From: Fusobacteriota bacterium
GTDB lineage: Bacteria > Fusobacteriota > Fusobacteriia > Fusobacteriales > JAAYPW01
Reading direction: 5' to 3'
Length of the DNA: 37,628 nucleotides
Assembly (NCBI GenBank): GCA_012519615.1
Contig: JAAYPW010000097.1
Coordinates: forward strand, 1-37,628
Shown here in pieces: positions 26,118-34,604 of the stretch. The notes under the pieces were generated by a model, which was not told where the DNA came from, made no database searches, and saw only the letters and a list, made by a program, of their open reading frames with translations. Numbering within the stretch: the first letter of the stretch is position 1; the number at the start of each line of letters is the position of its first letter. The position numbers were made by a program, and so were the translations under genes.

Positions 26118-26570
26118 GTGAAAAAATACTGTATTTTAATTTTCAGTTTTTTATGTTTTTTTATGATTTACGGTGAAGTTGACCAATCACTTTTTATAAA
26201 GATAAGTGGACGGGTCAAAGAATTAAGAAGTATAATGGAGGAAAAACTTTTTGAAGCTGATATACAAAGTGATGTTGTAGTAGCTTATGATCTTTTAGAA
26301 GATAAAGTTGTATTTAATGTGAAAACATTACCTCTAGAAAATGGGGAAATTTATAAAATTTATGAAGAACGAAATATTAATAATTTTGTAGACATTGCTA
26401 AATTGGAAGAGATGCTACCAAGCGTAAAAGTAGCTAAAGATTATACAATTCTTAAATGGATAACTATAATATCTATGCTGCTTATAATGTCTATTACAAG
26501 TGTCAGATTTAGAAAAGTGCATAAAAAGAAAAAAGAGAAAGAGATAGAAAAAATTGAAAATGCTGCATAA
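26118..26570 (+). CDS. exported single-pass membrane protein, unknown function
   Basis: A 150-residue protein with an N-terminal signal peptide (residues about 1-19), an extracytoplasmic part of about 90 residues, one membrane helix (about 112-128, TILKWITIISMLLIMSI) and a short tail of lysines and glutamates in the cytoplasm, i.e. type I topology. The extracytoplasmic part (FIKISGRVKELRSIMEEKLF, DVVVAYDLLEDKVVFNVK) shows mixed helix and strand and no known motif. The start is GTG 26118, preceded by AAAGGGGTG at 26104-26112. It follows the kinase gene after 27 bases and could be transcribed with it, though no functional link is evident. A terminator follows. I do not recognise the family. Confidence 0.75.
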   Translation: MKKYCILIFSFLCFFMIYGEVDQSLFIKISGRVKELRSIMEEKLFEADIQSDVVVAYDLLEDKVVFNVKTLPLENGEIYKIYEERNINNFVDIAKLEEMLPSVKVAKDYTILKWITIISMLLIMSITSVRFRKVHKKKKEKEIEKIENAA

Positions 26571-26571
26571 A

Positions 26572-26611
26572 AAAGAGGCTGTATAAAATAATTTATTTTA
26601 GACAGCCTTTA
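26572..26611 (+). terminator. probable terminator
   Basis: Inverted repeat AGGCTGT with flanking AT pairs (26576-26591 with 26593-26608, one mismatch). The T run after it is short and interrupted (TTAAAAGTTTTT), so efficiency is uncertain. Confidence 0.65.
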
Positions 26612-26645
26612 AAAGTTTTTACAAAATAATAGTAAAAAAATGGTA

Positions 26646-26674
26646 TTGGCAAAAAGTTAAAAATATGATATACT
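26646..26674 (+). promoter_or_regulatory. sigma-70 promoter for beta-propeller gene
   Basis: TTGGCA (26646-26651), a 17-base spacer and TATACT (26669-26674). Transcription would begin near 26681, downstream of ATG 26676, which supports ATG 26697 as the real start. Confidence 0.7.
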
Positions 26675-26696
26675 AATGTATATTGGGGGAATATTA

Positions 26697-28172
26697 ATGA
26701 GAAATATTTCAGATGTTAACTATTATAATAGCAAGAAACTTGTTTTAGATTGTCTAAATAATAAAATTGTTTATGAAAATAAGAATATAGATATTGAAGA
26801 GCTTGTAAAACCACAAAGTTTAATTATATATAATGAAAAAATCTATATTACAGATGAAGAAGATAATAGCATCAAGCTATTTGATATAAATTTTAATTTG
26901 ATACAAAAAATAACTCACAAAGAGATCATTAAACCGTTTTATATTAGGATAATTAATGATAAAATTTTTATAACAAGCAATTATAAAAATGGAATATCGG
27001 TGTATAGTATAAATGGAGATTATTTATATTCATTTGGTGAAGAAATCGGGATATCTTCCTATATCGATATTGATAATGAAAACATATATGTGTCTTCGCC
27101 ATATAAAAATAGTATATATATTTACCATATGGACGGTATTTTATATAAAAAAATTGATTGCTTATTTAAATATCCACAAGGGATAAAATTATATGAAAAA
27201 TATATATTAGTTGCTGACCAATTTAATAAACGAATTGTTGCCTTAGATAAAACATCCAATTTTAATATAAAAGAATTCACCTCTACGAAATACTTTAAAA
27301 TTATATATACTAGAAAGAATAATATATTTATTTACGATGAATATAATGATGAGGAGATAAAGATAAATATTGATGATTTTAGAGATTTTATAGAAAAAAA
27401 TGAAACTGTATTGGAAAAGATAGATATAGTTCCAAATATTATTCAAGAATTTATTAAAATAAATGATAATTTAAAATTGGATAAACCTAAAGCAATATGT
27501 ATAAAAGATGATATCTTATGGTTTTCAATGCATAATCACAGAACAATAGTGAATTATAATTTAAAAGAAAATAGATATATTAATTTTTATAAAGTTGGAA
27601 TTCAAACAGAAAAAATATTGTTAACAGATACAAAAGTAATTATTTTAGATTATTTTTTTAGGGAGATTTTAGTTGCTAATAATAAAAATTTAAAGGTAGA
27701 ATATAAAATTCATCACAAAGATTTTGTTAGAATTGCAGATATATTTTTATATGGAAATAAAGTTTATGTGCTAGATTCGTTTATAAATACTGTTTTTGTT
27801 TTTAATATTTTTGGAAAATTTATTAAAAAATATAAAATTATTGGTAGCGACAATGTTAAAATTAAAATAATAGAAGAAAAAATATATATATTAGATAAAA
27901 GATTATCAAAAATATACTATTATAATATGTTTTTTAATTTAATAAAAGAGTATAATTTATATAGAAATAGTTTTCCAGAAGATTTTTTGCTTGATAATAA
28001 TTACTTTTATATTTGTGATGATAAAAAGGAAAATATTATTAGATATAGTGAAGATAAATTACAAAGCGAGGTTGTAGAAAATAAGCAGCTTCCAACAAAT
28101 ATAGTAAAATATGGAGATAATTTTGTAATTAGTTCTTATTATGTCGGAGGTATTAAGATTATAAATATGTAA
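26697..28172 (+). CDS. NHL-like beta-propeller protein without signal peptide
   Basis: A 491-residue protein made almost entirely of strand-rich units of about 40 residues, each with an I-Y-I/V-T/S-D/S-x-x-x-N-x-I-x-V/L-F/Y-D/N pattern. Examples are KIYITDEEDNSIKLFDINF, NIYVSSPYKNSIYIYHMDG, KYILVADQFNKRIVALDK and KVYVLDSFINTVFVFNIFG. This is the signature of NHL/YWTD-type beta-propeller blades, and ten to twelve units suggest two propellers. There is no signal peptide or membrane segment, so a cytoplasmic location is expected, unusual for such proteins. ATG 26697 is chosen because GGGGGA (26685-26690) precedes it and the promoter excludes ATG 26676. It has its own promoter. The function is unknown; binding or scaffolding is inferred from the fold. 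Confidence 0.8.
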   Translation: MRNISDVNYYNSKKLVLDCLNNKIVYENKNIDIEELVKPQSLIIYNEKIYITDEEDNSIKLFDINFNLIQKITHKEIIKPFYIRIINDKIFITSNYKNGISVYSINGDYLYSFGEEIGISSYIDIDNENIYVSSPYKNSIYIYHMDGILYKKIDCLFKYPQGIKLYEKYILVADQFNKRIVALDKTSNFNIKEFTSTKYFKIIYTRKNNIFIYDEYNDEEIKINIDDFRDFIEKNETVLEKIDIVPNIIQEFIKINDNLKLDKPKAICIKDDILWFSMHNHRTIVNYNLKENRYINFYKVGIQTEKILLTDTKVIILDYFFREILVANNKNLKVEYKIHHKDFVRIADIFLYGNKVYVLDSFINTVFVFNIFGKFIKKYKIIGSDNVKIKIIEEKIYILDKRLSKIYYYNMFFNLIKEYNLYRNSFPEDFLLDNNYFYICDDKKENIIRYSEDKLQSEVVENKQLPTNIVKYGDNFVISSYYVGGIKIINM

Positions 28173-28174
28173 AA

Positions 28175-28223
28175 AAGGTGGTGTAGTATTAACATAATAT
28201 ATTACGTTAATACAGTTAATATG
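28175..28223 (+). promoter_or_regulatory. SD-hairpin-start initiation region of DUF1694 gene
   Basis: AGGTGG (28176-28181) is 39 bases from ATG 28221. Between them GTATTAAC (28186-28193) pairs perfectly with GTTAATAC (28206-28213), and inner TAA/TTA pairs follow after one A-C mismatch. Removing the hairpin leaves 11 bases. No other ribosome binding site lies between the hairpin and the ATG. Confidence 0.65.
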
Positions 28224-28769
28224 AATATGGAAAATGATAAAGTTGAGAAAACTAAAATAGATTTTATAAAAAGACAAGTAGAGAAGAACTATTATCTAGG
28301 TGAATATAAAGAAAGAGTACTTGTTGCTTTAAATAAAAGCCAAATAATTGAAGATGGTGTTTATAGGGAAATAGAGGACTCTTTAAAAGATAAACGAGCA
28401 TATCTTCTAAAAATGTCACGAGACATAGGTATAACAGCTTTGAAACCATATATAAAAATGGCAGAAGATTTAAATATAAGATATGAGCTTATTGATTCAA
28501 TCTCTTTACAAGGAGATATTGGACTTGTAGTTGTATCAAAAGAAGCAGTCGAAATAAATAAAGACAATGTAGTTTTAAGGGATATAGATCAGGATTTCTT
28601 AGATGTTGGATTAAGTGAAGCGCATAGTAAAAATAGAGGAAAAGCCATTTGTAAAAAATGCTATAGTGATATAGAAAAAGTACTTCCAAAATATAAAGAG
28701 GAATACAGAGTAATAAATTTTTTAGATAAACTTGTCGGATGTAGTTGTCCAATATGTTTGAAAAAATAA
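28221..28769 (+). CDS. DUF1694 (YueI-like) protein with C-terminal cysteine cluster
   Basis: A 182-residue protein. Residues about 20-130 match the YueI/DUF1694 family: YLGEYKERVLVALNKSQI, GVYREIEDSLKD, a central MSRDIGITALKPYIKMAEDL and SLQGDIGLVVVSKEAVE. The domain resembles a small Rossmann-like fold of unknown role. Beyond it, residues about 142-182 carry CKKC and, near the end, CSCPIC, a C-x2-C plus C-x-C-x2-C set that could bind zinc or iron. This extension is not in B. subtilis YueI. ATG 28221 or 28227 could start; 28221 best fits the hairpin-corrected spacing. murA follows after 38 bases. Confidence 0.82.
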   Translation: MNMENDKVEKTKIDFIKRQVEKNYYLGEYKERVLVALNKSQIIEDGVYREIEDSLKDKRAYLLKMSRDIGITALKPYIKMAEDLNIRYELIDSISLQGDIGLVVVSKEAVEINKDNVVLRDIDQDFLDVGLSEAHSKNRGKAICKKCYSDIEKVLPKYKEEYRVINFLDKLVGCSCPICLKK

Positions 28770-28807
28770 AATAATATATAAATAACAGGCTTGGAAGGAG
28801 AAGTATA

Positions 28808-30082
28808 ATGTTGGTGGATGGTTTTGTTATAAACGGCGGGAAAAAATTAGATGGGGCTGTAAAAATTAGTGGCGCAAAAAATGCTGCTTTACCAATTTTA
28901 GCAGCAACATTAATTGCTAAAGGGGAATATATATTAAATAATGTTCCGGAACTTAAAGATATTAGAACAATGATTCAATTGTTAGAAAAATTGGGACTAG
29001 AGATAACTAAATTAAAAAACAATACATATAAAATAATTAATAATGGTAATTTAAATACAGAAGCAAAATATGATTTAGTAAAAACAATGAGAGCATCATT
29101 TTTAGTAATGGGACCTTTATTAGCGCATTTTCAAGAGTCTAGAGTTTCTTTACCAGGAGGATGTGCAATTGGTGCAAGACCGGTTAATTACCATTTAAAA
29201 GGCTTTGAAGCACTAGGATGTAAGATAAATATAGAACACGGATATGTGGAAGCAAAAGCAGATAAATTAATTGGAAATTCAATATATTTAGATTTTCCAA
29301 GTGTTGGTGCCACTGAAAATATCATTATGGCAGCTACATTAGCTGAAGGAAAAACAATCATTGAAAATGCAGCACAGGAACCAGAAATTGAAGATTTATG
29401 CGGATTTTTAAATAGTATGGGTGCTAAAATAACAGGAATAGGAACTGCAAGATTAGAAATAGAGGGAGTATCAAAATTAATACCAGGAGAGTATACAATT
29501 ATACCAGATAGAATAGAAGCAGGTACTTTTATTGTTGCATCAATAATTACAGATAGTGAAATAAATATTACAGATATTAATTTAAAACATTTAGAAAGTT
29601 TTAATTTAAAACTAGAAGAGATGGGTGTAGTGTTTGAAAAAACAGAAAATAGTATAAAAGTAAAGTCTAAATTAAAAGATTTAAAGCCTACGAAAGTTAA
29701 AACAATGCCATATCCAGGTTATCCTACAGATTTACAAGCACAAATAACCATTTTATTATCAATAATTGAAGGCACGAGCGAAATAAAAGAGACAATATTT
29801 GAAAATAGATTTATGCATATATCAGAATTAAATAGAATGGGTACAGATATAACAATTGACGGGAATACAGCACTTATAAAAGGTGTAAAATCATTAAGTG
29901 GTGCAGAAGTAATGGCGTCGGACCTAAGAGCAGGAGCTTGTCTTGTATTAGCTGCTTTAATAGCAAAAGGGGAAACAACAATTAATAGAATATATCATAT
30001 TGATAGAGGATATGAAAAAATGGAAGAAAAATTAGTAAACATAGGTGCAGATATAAAAAGGGTTAAACTAGGAGTGATGTAA
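28808..30082 (+). CDS. murA: UDP-N-acetylglucosamine 1-carboxyvinyltransferase
   Basis: First committed step of peptidoglycan synthesis: adds enolpyruvate from PEP to UDP-GlcNAc. The protein has 424 residues. [15 protein letters not shown] is at the N-terminus with the conserved K and N. The catalytic loop [15 protein letters not shown] contains cysteine C119, the residue attacked by fosfomycin; here it is Cys, not the Asp of resistant species. [14 protein letters not shown] and [14 protein letters not shown] follow, and the [12 protein letters not shown] region ends the fold. ATG 28808 follows GGAAGGAG at 28793-28800. rlmB starts directly at the next base after the stop. Confidence 0.98.
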   Translation: MLVDGFVINGGKKLDGAVKISGAKNAALPILAATLIAKGEYILNNVPELKDIRTMIQLLEKLGLEITKLKNNTYKIINNGNLNTEAKYDLVKTMRASFLVMGPLLAHFQESRVSLPGGCAIGARPVNYHLKGFEALGCKINIEHGYVEAKADKLIGNSIYLDFPSVGATENIIMAATLAEGKTIIENAAQEPEIEDLCGFLNSMGAKITGIGTARLEIEGVSKLIPGEYTIIPDRIEAGTFIVASIITDSEINITDINLKHLESFNLKLEEMGVVFEKTENSIKVKSKLKDLKPTKVKTMPYPGYPTDLQAQITILLSIIEGTSEIKETIFENRFMHISELNRMGTDITIDGNTALIKGVKSLSGAEVMASDLRAGACLVLAALIAKGETTINRIYHIDRGYEKMEEKLVNIGADIKRVKLGVM

Positions 30083-30784
30083 TTGAAAAAAATAATAGGT
30101 ATAAACCCTGTTATAGAAGCATTGAAAAACAACACACATATAAGTAAAATTGAGATTTATAAGCAAAATAATAATATTAAAATTGAAGAAATTATAGAAA
30201 TTTCTAAGAAAAAGTCTATTAAAATTTTATTTGTAGAGAAAAAAGAGAGTGATAGTCAAGGAGTAATAGCATATATAGAGGAATATGACTATGAAAAAGA
30301 TTTTGGTGAGTTTTTAGAAAAAATTGTAAAAAATAAAGAATCCACAGTACTTATTCTAGACGGGATACAAGATCCAAGAAACTTCGGTGCAATAATAAGA
30401 AGTGCGGAGTGTTTCGGAGTAGATGGGATAATAATTCCAAATAGAAATAGTGTTAAAATAAATGAAACTGTAATAAAAACCTCAACAGGTGCTATAGAAT
30501 ATGTTGATATAGTGCCAGTTACAAATATTTCTCAAGCAATTGAGCAGTTAAAAAAAATAGGGTATTGGATATACGGTGCTGAAGCAGATGGTTCTAAAGA
30601 TTTTAAAAAAGAGAGTTATGCAGAAAAAGCAGGTGTGGTTTTAGGTAGTGAAGGTAGAGGGATAAGAAAAAAAGTTAAAGAAAACTGTGATATTCTAGTT
30701 AAAATACCTATGAAAGGGAAGATAAACTCTTTGAATGTATCAGTAGCTTGTGGTATCTTGCTTTCGCAAATTTCAAAAAAATAG
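30083..30784 (+). CDS. rlmB: 23S rRNA (guanosine-2'-O-)-methyltransferase RlmB/TrmH family
   Basis: SPOUT-class methyltransferase that 2'-O-methylates rRNA; the family contains RlmB and TrmH-like enzymes. It has 233 residues: an N-terminal substrate-binding domain (GINPVIEALKNN) and the trefoil-knot domain with motif 1 DPRNFGAIIRSAECFG, motif 2 LGSEGRGI and motif 3 IPMKGKINSLNVSVACGILL. The start is TTG 30083, preceded by AGGAGTG at 30070-30076. A sigma factor gene follows after 11 bases. In B. subtilis the homologue YacO lies close to sigH, an order echoed here. Confidence 0.94.
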   Translation: MKKIIGINPVIEALKNNTHISKIEIYKQNNNIKIEEIIEISKKKSIKILFVEKKESDSQGVIAYIEEYDYEKDFGEFLEKIVKNKESTVLILDGIQDPRNFGAIIRSAECFGVDGIIIPNRNSVKINETVIKTSTGAIEYVDIVPVTNISQAIEQLKKIGYWIYGAEADGSKDFKKESYAEKAGVVLGSEGRGIRKKVKENCDILVKIPMKGKINSLNVSVACGILLSQISKK

Positions 30785-30795
30785 GAGTTGATGGG

Positions 30796-31524
30796 ATGTT
30801 ATTAAACATTAATCAGGAGCTTCGTGATAATGAAAAGGAAATTTATGAATACGAGGAATTGGAGGAAAGAAAAGAGATAGTTAATGAAAAAACAATCGAA
30901 GAAACAATCGAAATTATAAGAGAACATCAATTATTGGAAGAGGCTAAATCAGGTGATGAGGAAGCGGTAGGCCAAATATTTGATAAATACAAAAATTTCG
31001 TATTTTTAAAAGCAAGAAACTATTTTTTATTAGGTGCTGAAAGAGAAGATTTAATCCAAGAAGGGATGATTGGTCTACTAAAAGCCATAAGAGGATATGA
31101 TAAAAATAAACTTGCTTCATTTAGAACGTTTGCATCAATATGTATAAAAAGACAGTTAATAACTGCAATAAAAACAGCTAATTCTCAAAAAAATATGGCA
31201 CTTAATTTTGCTGTAGGACTTGTAACAGAAGATAAAAATGAGAATAATAAAGAAGTTGTATCGTATGCAAGAGGTCTTGAATCGTACATATCATATAGTC
31301 CAGAAGAATTATATTTAACAAAAGAACAAATTGAAGGATTACGAGATTTCTTAAAGATTAATCTAAGTGAGTTTGAATACACTGTTTTTAATTACATGGT
31401 TGTGGGTTTAACCTATAAAGATATTGCAAAAAAACTGAGTAAAAAAATTAAATCTGTAGATAACGCAATCCAAAGAATAAAAAGAAAAAGTGGAAACTGG
31501 CTAGAAAACTATCAACAATGTTAG
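30796..31524 (+). CDS. sigH: SigH-like sigma-70 family factor
   Basis: Alternative sigma factor, 242 residues. Region 2 has FDKYKNFVFLKARNYFL, REDLIQEGMIGLLKAIRGYD and the -10-binding SFRTFASICIKRQLITAIKT. Region 4 has LSEFEYTVFNYMVVGLTYKD and KKIKSVDNAIQRIKRK. The CIKRQLITAIKTANSQK and KSVDNAIQRIKRK segments are specific to the SigH (sigma-30) branch of Firmicutes. The N-terminal extension of about 50 residues is very acidic. Region 3 is missing, as in other SigH proteins. ATG 30796 follows AGGAG at 30783-30787; a longer frame from 30748 overlaps rlmB and is rejected. A strong terminator follows at once. Confidence 0.88.
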   Translation: MLLNINQELRDNEKEIYEYEELEERKEIVNEKTIEETIEIIREHQLLEEAKSGDEEAVGQIFDKYKNFVFLKARNYFLLGAEREDLIQEGMIGLLKAIRGYDKNKLASFRTFASICIKRQLITAIKTANSQKNMALNFAVGLVTEDKNENNKEVVSYARGLESYISYSPEELYLTKEQIEGLRDFLKINLSEFEYTVFNYMVVGLTYKDIAKKLSKKIKSVDNAIQRIKRKSGNWLENYQQC

Positions 31525-31567
31525 CACAAAAAACAGATTAAATTCTGTTTTTTGTGTTTTGTTTTTT
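31525..31567 (+). terminator. intrinsic terminator after sigH-like gene
   Basis: CACAAAAAACAGA (31525-31537) and TCTGTTTTTTGTG (31544-31556), a perfect 13-base stem with a 6-base loop and following T-rich run. It starts right after the stop codon. Confidence 0.92.
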
Positions 31568-32249
31568 TAGTGAATTTTTTATCATTGAAATATAGATTTA
31601 TAGAAATATAAATATATACTTTTTTAGTATTTAATCCTTTTCTAAATACTATTTTCGAAAAAAACATTATGAAAAGGAAGAAAAAAATAGTATAATTACT
31701 AAAAAAATGATATATAATTTTATAGAGCAAAATATTATTTTATAAAACTTAATGTGTAAAAAAAATACCTTCGTTCGCGCTCCTAGAATGGGAGAAAATT
31801 TTAAAAACAAAATTTAAATTACTTTAGTACAAAGATTAAGAAAAAATATAAATAACTATGTGAAAAATATAAATAGTTTAATCATTAGAAAAAAAGCAAA
31901 GGATCCAATTGGTATTTAAATATTTATAAAGAAGTAACACAGATAAATTAAAAAATAAATTAACTTTAAAATTTAAAAATCTTCAATCCAAAAAAAATAT
32001 GTGAAAAACTTAGAATGAAATTTTTAAACTTGTATATTTTAAATTAGAAATTTTGTATATAACTGTATTGATATTTATATAATATTTTATGTTATAAATA
32101 GGGCTAAAATATATATGAAGATGAAATTAATAAGAATATATATAAAGGCAAACATAATAAAAAAAATCTTATATAAATTTTAATGTGAGATATAAAAATA
32201 TTTCAAATAAGAAAAAATATATTGGTATTATTAAAAAGATATTATAAAA
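31568..32249 (+). other. gene-free interval before cheR
   Basis: About 680 bases with no supported gene. It holds overlapping inverted repeats near the left end: TAGTATTT (31625-31632) with AAATACTA (31644-31651), and CCTTTTC (31636-31642) with GAAAAGG (31671-31677). A short GC-rich island stands out at about 31769-31796 (CTTCGTTCGCGCTCC and GGGAG). An open stretch of about 33 codons around 31817-31918 has no start or binding site. It may be a relic of a lost gene, but no family could be read from it. Confidence 0.5.
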
Positions 32250-32278
32250 TTGAAAAAAGTAAAAATATAAGGTATAGT
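32250..32278 (+). promoter_or_regulatory. candidate promoter for cheR
   Basis: TTGAAA (32250-32255), a 17-base spacer and TATAGT (32273-32278), overlapping a perfect TATAAT at 32278-32283. Transcription would start near 32285-32290, just before the structured initiation region. Confidence 0.6.
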
Positions 32279-32310
32279 ATAATTAATAAATAATTATATA
32301 ATCAGAAAAA

Positions 32311-32366
32311 AGGGGGGTGTGGCAAAATTATAATATTATATAGCTGTAATTTTGCTAATTAATATG
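32311..32366 (+). promoter_or_regulatory. SD-hairpin-start initiation region of cheR
   Basis: AGGGGGG (32311-32317) is 46 bases from ATG 32364. GCAAAATTA (32322-32330) pairs perfectly with TAATTTTGC (32347-32355), extended by a U-G and an A-T pair inside. Removing the hairpin leaves about 11 bases. TTG 32352 lies in the right arm and is an unlikely start. Confidence 0.65.
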
Positions 32367-33197
32367 GAGATAGAAGAACCTTGTATTTCTGAATATACTT
32401 TTGGGAAATTTGCAAAACTAATATACAGTGAAATAGGAATTTATTTACCTGTACATAAAAAGATAATGTTAGAGGGCAGAATAAAAAAAAGGATGAGAAA
32501 ACTATTGATTGATAGTTATGAAAAATATTTTAATTATGTATTAGAGTCAAATGATGAAAGAATAGAATTTTATAATGTTGTTTCTACAAATAAAACTGAA
32601 TTTTTTAGAGAAAACCAGCATTTTGATATAATAATAAAAAATTTACCAGAAATTATAAAAATTAACGAAAAAAATGATAAAAAGCTTTCAATTTGGAGTT
32701 CGGCATCTTCTTCTGGTGAAGAAGCGTATAGTATACTAATCACTTTAATGGAACATTTTGATATATTAAAAACATGGAAATTAAAAATTATTGCATCTGA
32801 TATTTCAACTGCAATGTTAGAACAAGGTAAAATAGGTGAATATTCTGATTACAAAATAGAAAACATTGATAAATATTATCTAGAAAAATATTTTTCTAAA
32901 TTAGGAGAAAATAAATTCAAAATTAGAGAAAATTTAAAAAAATATGTTATTTTTAAAAGAATAAATTTAAAAGATCAAAGTTACCCTTTTAAAGGAACAT
33001 TCGAAATAATTTTTTGTAGAAATATACTTATATATTTTGATTATAATACAAAATTAAATGTATTAAAAAATATAATAAAATATTTGAAACATAATGGCAT
33101 ACTTGTTTTAGGGACAATGGAACCATTGTCTTATGAATTAGAAAGGGAGTTAGGATTAAAGAAAATTGATTCTACAGTGTATAAAAAAATCATATGA
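32364..33197 (+). CDS. cheR: chemotaxis protein methyltransferase CheR
   Basis: Transfers methyl groups from SAM to glutamates of chemoreceptors for adaptation. It has 277 residues: an N-terminal helical domain (FAKLIYSEIGIYL, KKRMRKLLI), STNKTEFFREN as the conserved T-x-F-F-R-E/D motif, SAM motif I IWSSASSSGEEAYSI, the DISTAMLEQGK segment, and FCRNILIYFD, the typical CRNVLIYF signature. No C-terminal TPR or receiver domain is fused. ATG 32364 is chosen over TTG 32352, which would lie inside a hairpin. A probable substrate, the Cache-domain receptor, is encoded at 21-22.5 kb. glgC follows after 34 bases without obvious functional link. Confidence 0.95.
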   Translation: MEIEEPCISEYTFGKFAKLIYSEIGIYLPVHKKIMLEGRIKKRMRKLLIDSYEKYFNYVLESNDERIEFYNVVSTNKTEFFRENQHFDIIIKNLPEIIKINEKNDKKLSIWSSASSSGEEAYSILITLMEHFDILKTWKLKIIASDISTAMLEQGKIGEYSDYKIENIDKYYLEKYFSKLGENKFKIRENLKKYVIFKRINLKDQSYPFKGTFEIIFCRNILIYFDYNTKLNVLKNIIKYLKHNGILVLGTMEPLSYELERELGLKKIDSTVYKKII

Positions 33198-33231
33198 TTT
33201 CATTATAAATTAGGAAAAGAGGTTATTTAGG

Positions 33232-34515
33232 ATGACTAGAAAAACAATTGCAATTGTATTAGCTGGTGGTGCTGGTAAAAGATTGGATATTTTATCTGCA
33301 CATAGAGCAAAACCTGCAGTTCCTTTTGCAGGGAAATATAGAATTATAGATTTTGTCTTAAGTAATTGCGTTAATTCAAATATATATACAGTTGGAGTAT
33401 TAACACAATATTTACCACGTTCTTTAAGTGATCATATAGGTATAGGGAAACCATGGGACTTAGATAGAACTTTCGGTGGGATAACATTACTTCCACCGTA
33501 TCAACGTGGTGAAGGGGAATGGTATAACGGTACAGCAAATGCTGTATATCAAAATATGAACTATATTTTAGAAAATAAAGCTGATAATGTAATAATTTTA
33601 GCAGGAGATCATATTTACAAAATGAATTATCAAAATTTAATAAAAAAACATGAAAGATTAAATGCTGATGTAACAATTGCAGTTAAAGAAGTTGATAAAA
33701 AAATAGCACATCAATTTGGAATTTTAGAGATGGGATCTGATTCTAAAATAATTAGCTTTCAAGAAAAACCAGAAAATCCTAAAGGAAATACTGCATCAAT
33801 GGGAGTATATATATTTAAAATAGATGTACTAAAAGAAATACTGTTAAAATATTGTGGACCAAAAGGTGGAGAAGATTTCGGTAAAGATATAATACCAAAA
33901 ATGATAGATGATTATCGTGTACACGGATATAAATTTAGAAGTTATTGGAGGGATGTAGGTACAATAGAGGAGTATTGGAAGGCGAATTTAGAGCTAATAG
34001 AGGAATATCCACCAGTTGATCTTTATGAAGAGGATTTTAAAATTCATACAAAAAGTGAAGAATTACCAGCAGTAAAATTTGGTAAAAATGGACTTGTTCG
34101 AAGAAGTCTAATATCAAATGGATGTATTATAAATGGAAAAGTAGAAAATTCTGTAATTTCACCAGGTGTAATTATAGAAGAGGGAGCTGTTATAACAGAT
34201 TCAATTATATTTAATGGTACAATTATAAAAAAAGATAGTGTAATAAATAAAAGTATAATAGATAAAAAAACAATAATTGGGAAAAACACAAGAATTGGAC
34301 TAGGTGATGACTACACACCGAATAAAGATGTACCAGAAAAAATGAATAGCGGAATAAATATAATTGGTAAGTTTGTTCATATTCCAGACACAACATATAT
34401 TGAGCGAAACTGTAGAATTATGTCACGTGTAACAGAGGATGATTTTAAAAGTAGACGTGTGAAAAGTGGTGAAACTGTGTATGCAAAAGAGGGATCAAAT
34501 TTATTTAAATTATAA
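33232..34515 (+). CDS. glgC: glucose-1-phosphate adenylyltransferase
   Basis: Makes ADP-glucose from ATP and glucose 1-phosphate, the first committed step of bacterial glycogen synthesis. The protein has 427 residues. The N-terminal nucleotidyltransferase signature is LAGGAGKRLDILSAHRAKPA, followed by FAGKYRIIDFVLSNCVNS; WYNGTANAVYQN and ILAGDHIYKMNY form the active site, and FQEKPENPKG contributes to sugar phosphate binding. The C-terminal left-handed beta-helix shows hexapeptide repeats (GCIINGKVENSVISPGVIIE). ATG 33232 follows AAAGAGG at 33216-33222. No glgA, glgB or glgP is in the window; a ROK-type sugar kinase follows. Confidence 0.97.
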   Translation: MTRKTIAIVLAGGAGKRLDILSAHRAKPAVPFAGKYRIIDFVLSNCVNSNIYTVGVLTQYLPRSLSDHIGIGKPWDLDRTFGGITLLPPYQRGEGEWYNGTANAVYQNMNYILENKADNVIILAGDHIYKMNYQNLIKKHERLNADVTIAVKEVDKKIAHQFGILEMGSDSKIISFQEKPENPKGNTASMGVYIFKIDVLKEILLKYCGPKGGEDFGKDIIPKMIDDYRVHGYKFRSYWRDVGTIEEYWKANLELIEEYPPVDLYEEDFKIHTKSEELPAVKFGKNGLVRRSLISNGCIINGKVENSVISPGVIIEEGAVITDSIIFNGTIIKKDSVINKSIIDKKTIIGKNTRIGLGDDYTPNKDVPEKMNSGINIIGKFVHIPDTTYIERNCRIMSRVTEDDFKSRRVKSGETVYAKEGSNLFKL

Positions 34516-34604
34516 TATATTTTACTAGATTTTTTATTAAATCTGTCGTATAATGTCATTTAAGTTTTATAACATTTTAAGATTAAATAATTGGAGGTAT
34601 GTTT

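Noticed and set aside
30748-30795. A longer start for the sigma factor inside rlmB
   Set aside because: The added 16 residues are out-of-frame rlmB sequence, and AGGAG at 30783-30787 fits ATG 30796.
31817-31918. An open stretch of about 33 codons before cheR
   Set aside because: It has no start codon or binding site, and its length is unremarkable for sequence this poor in GC.
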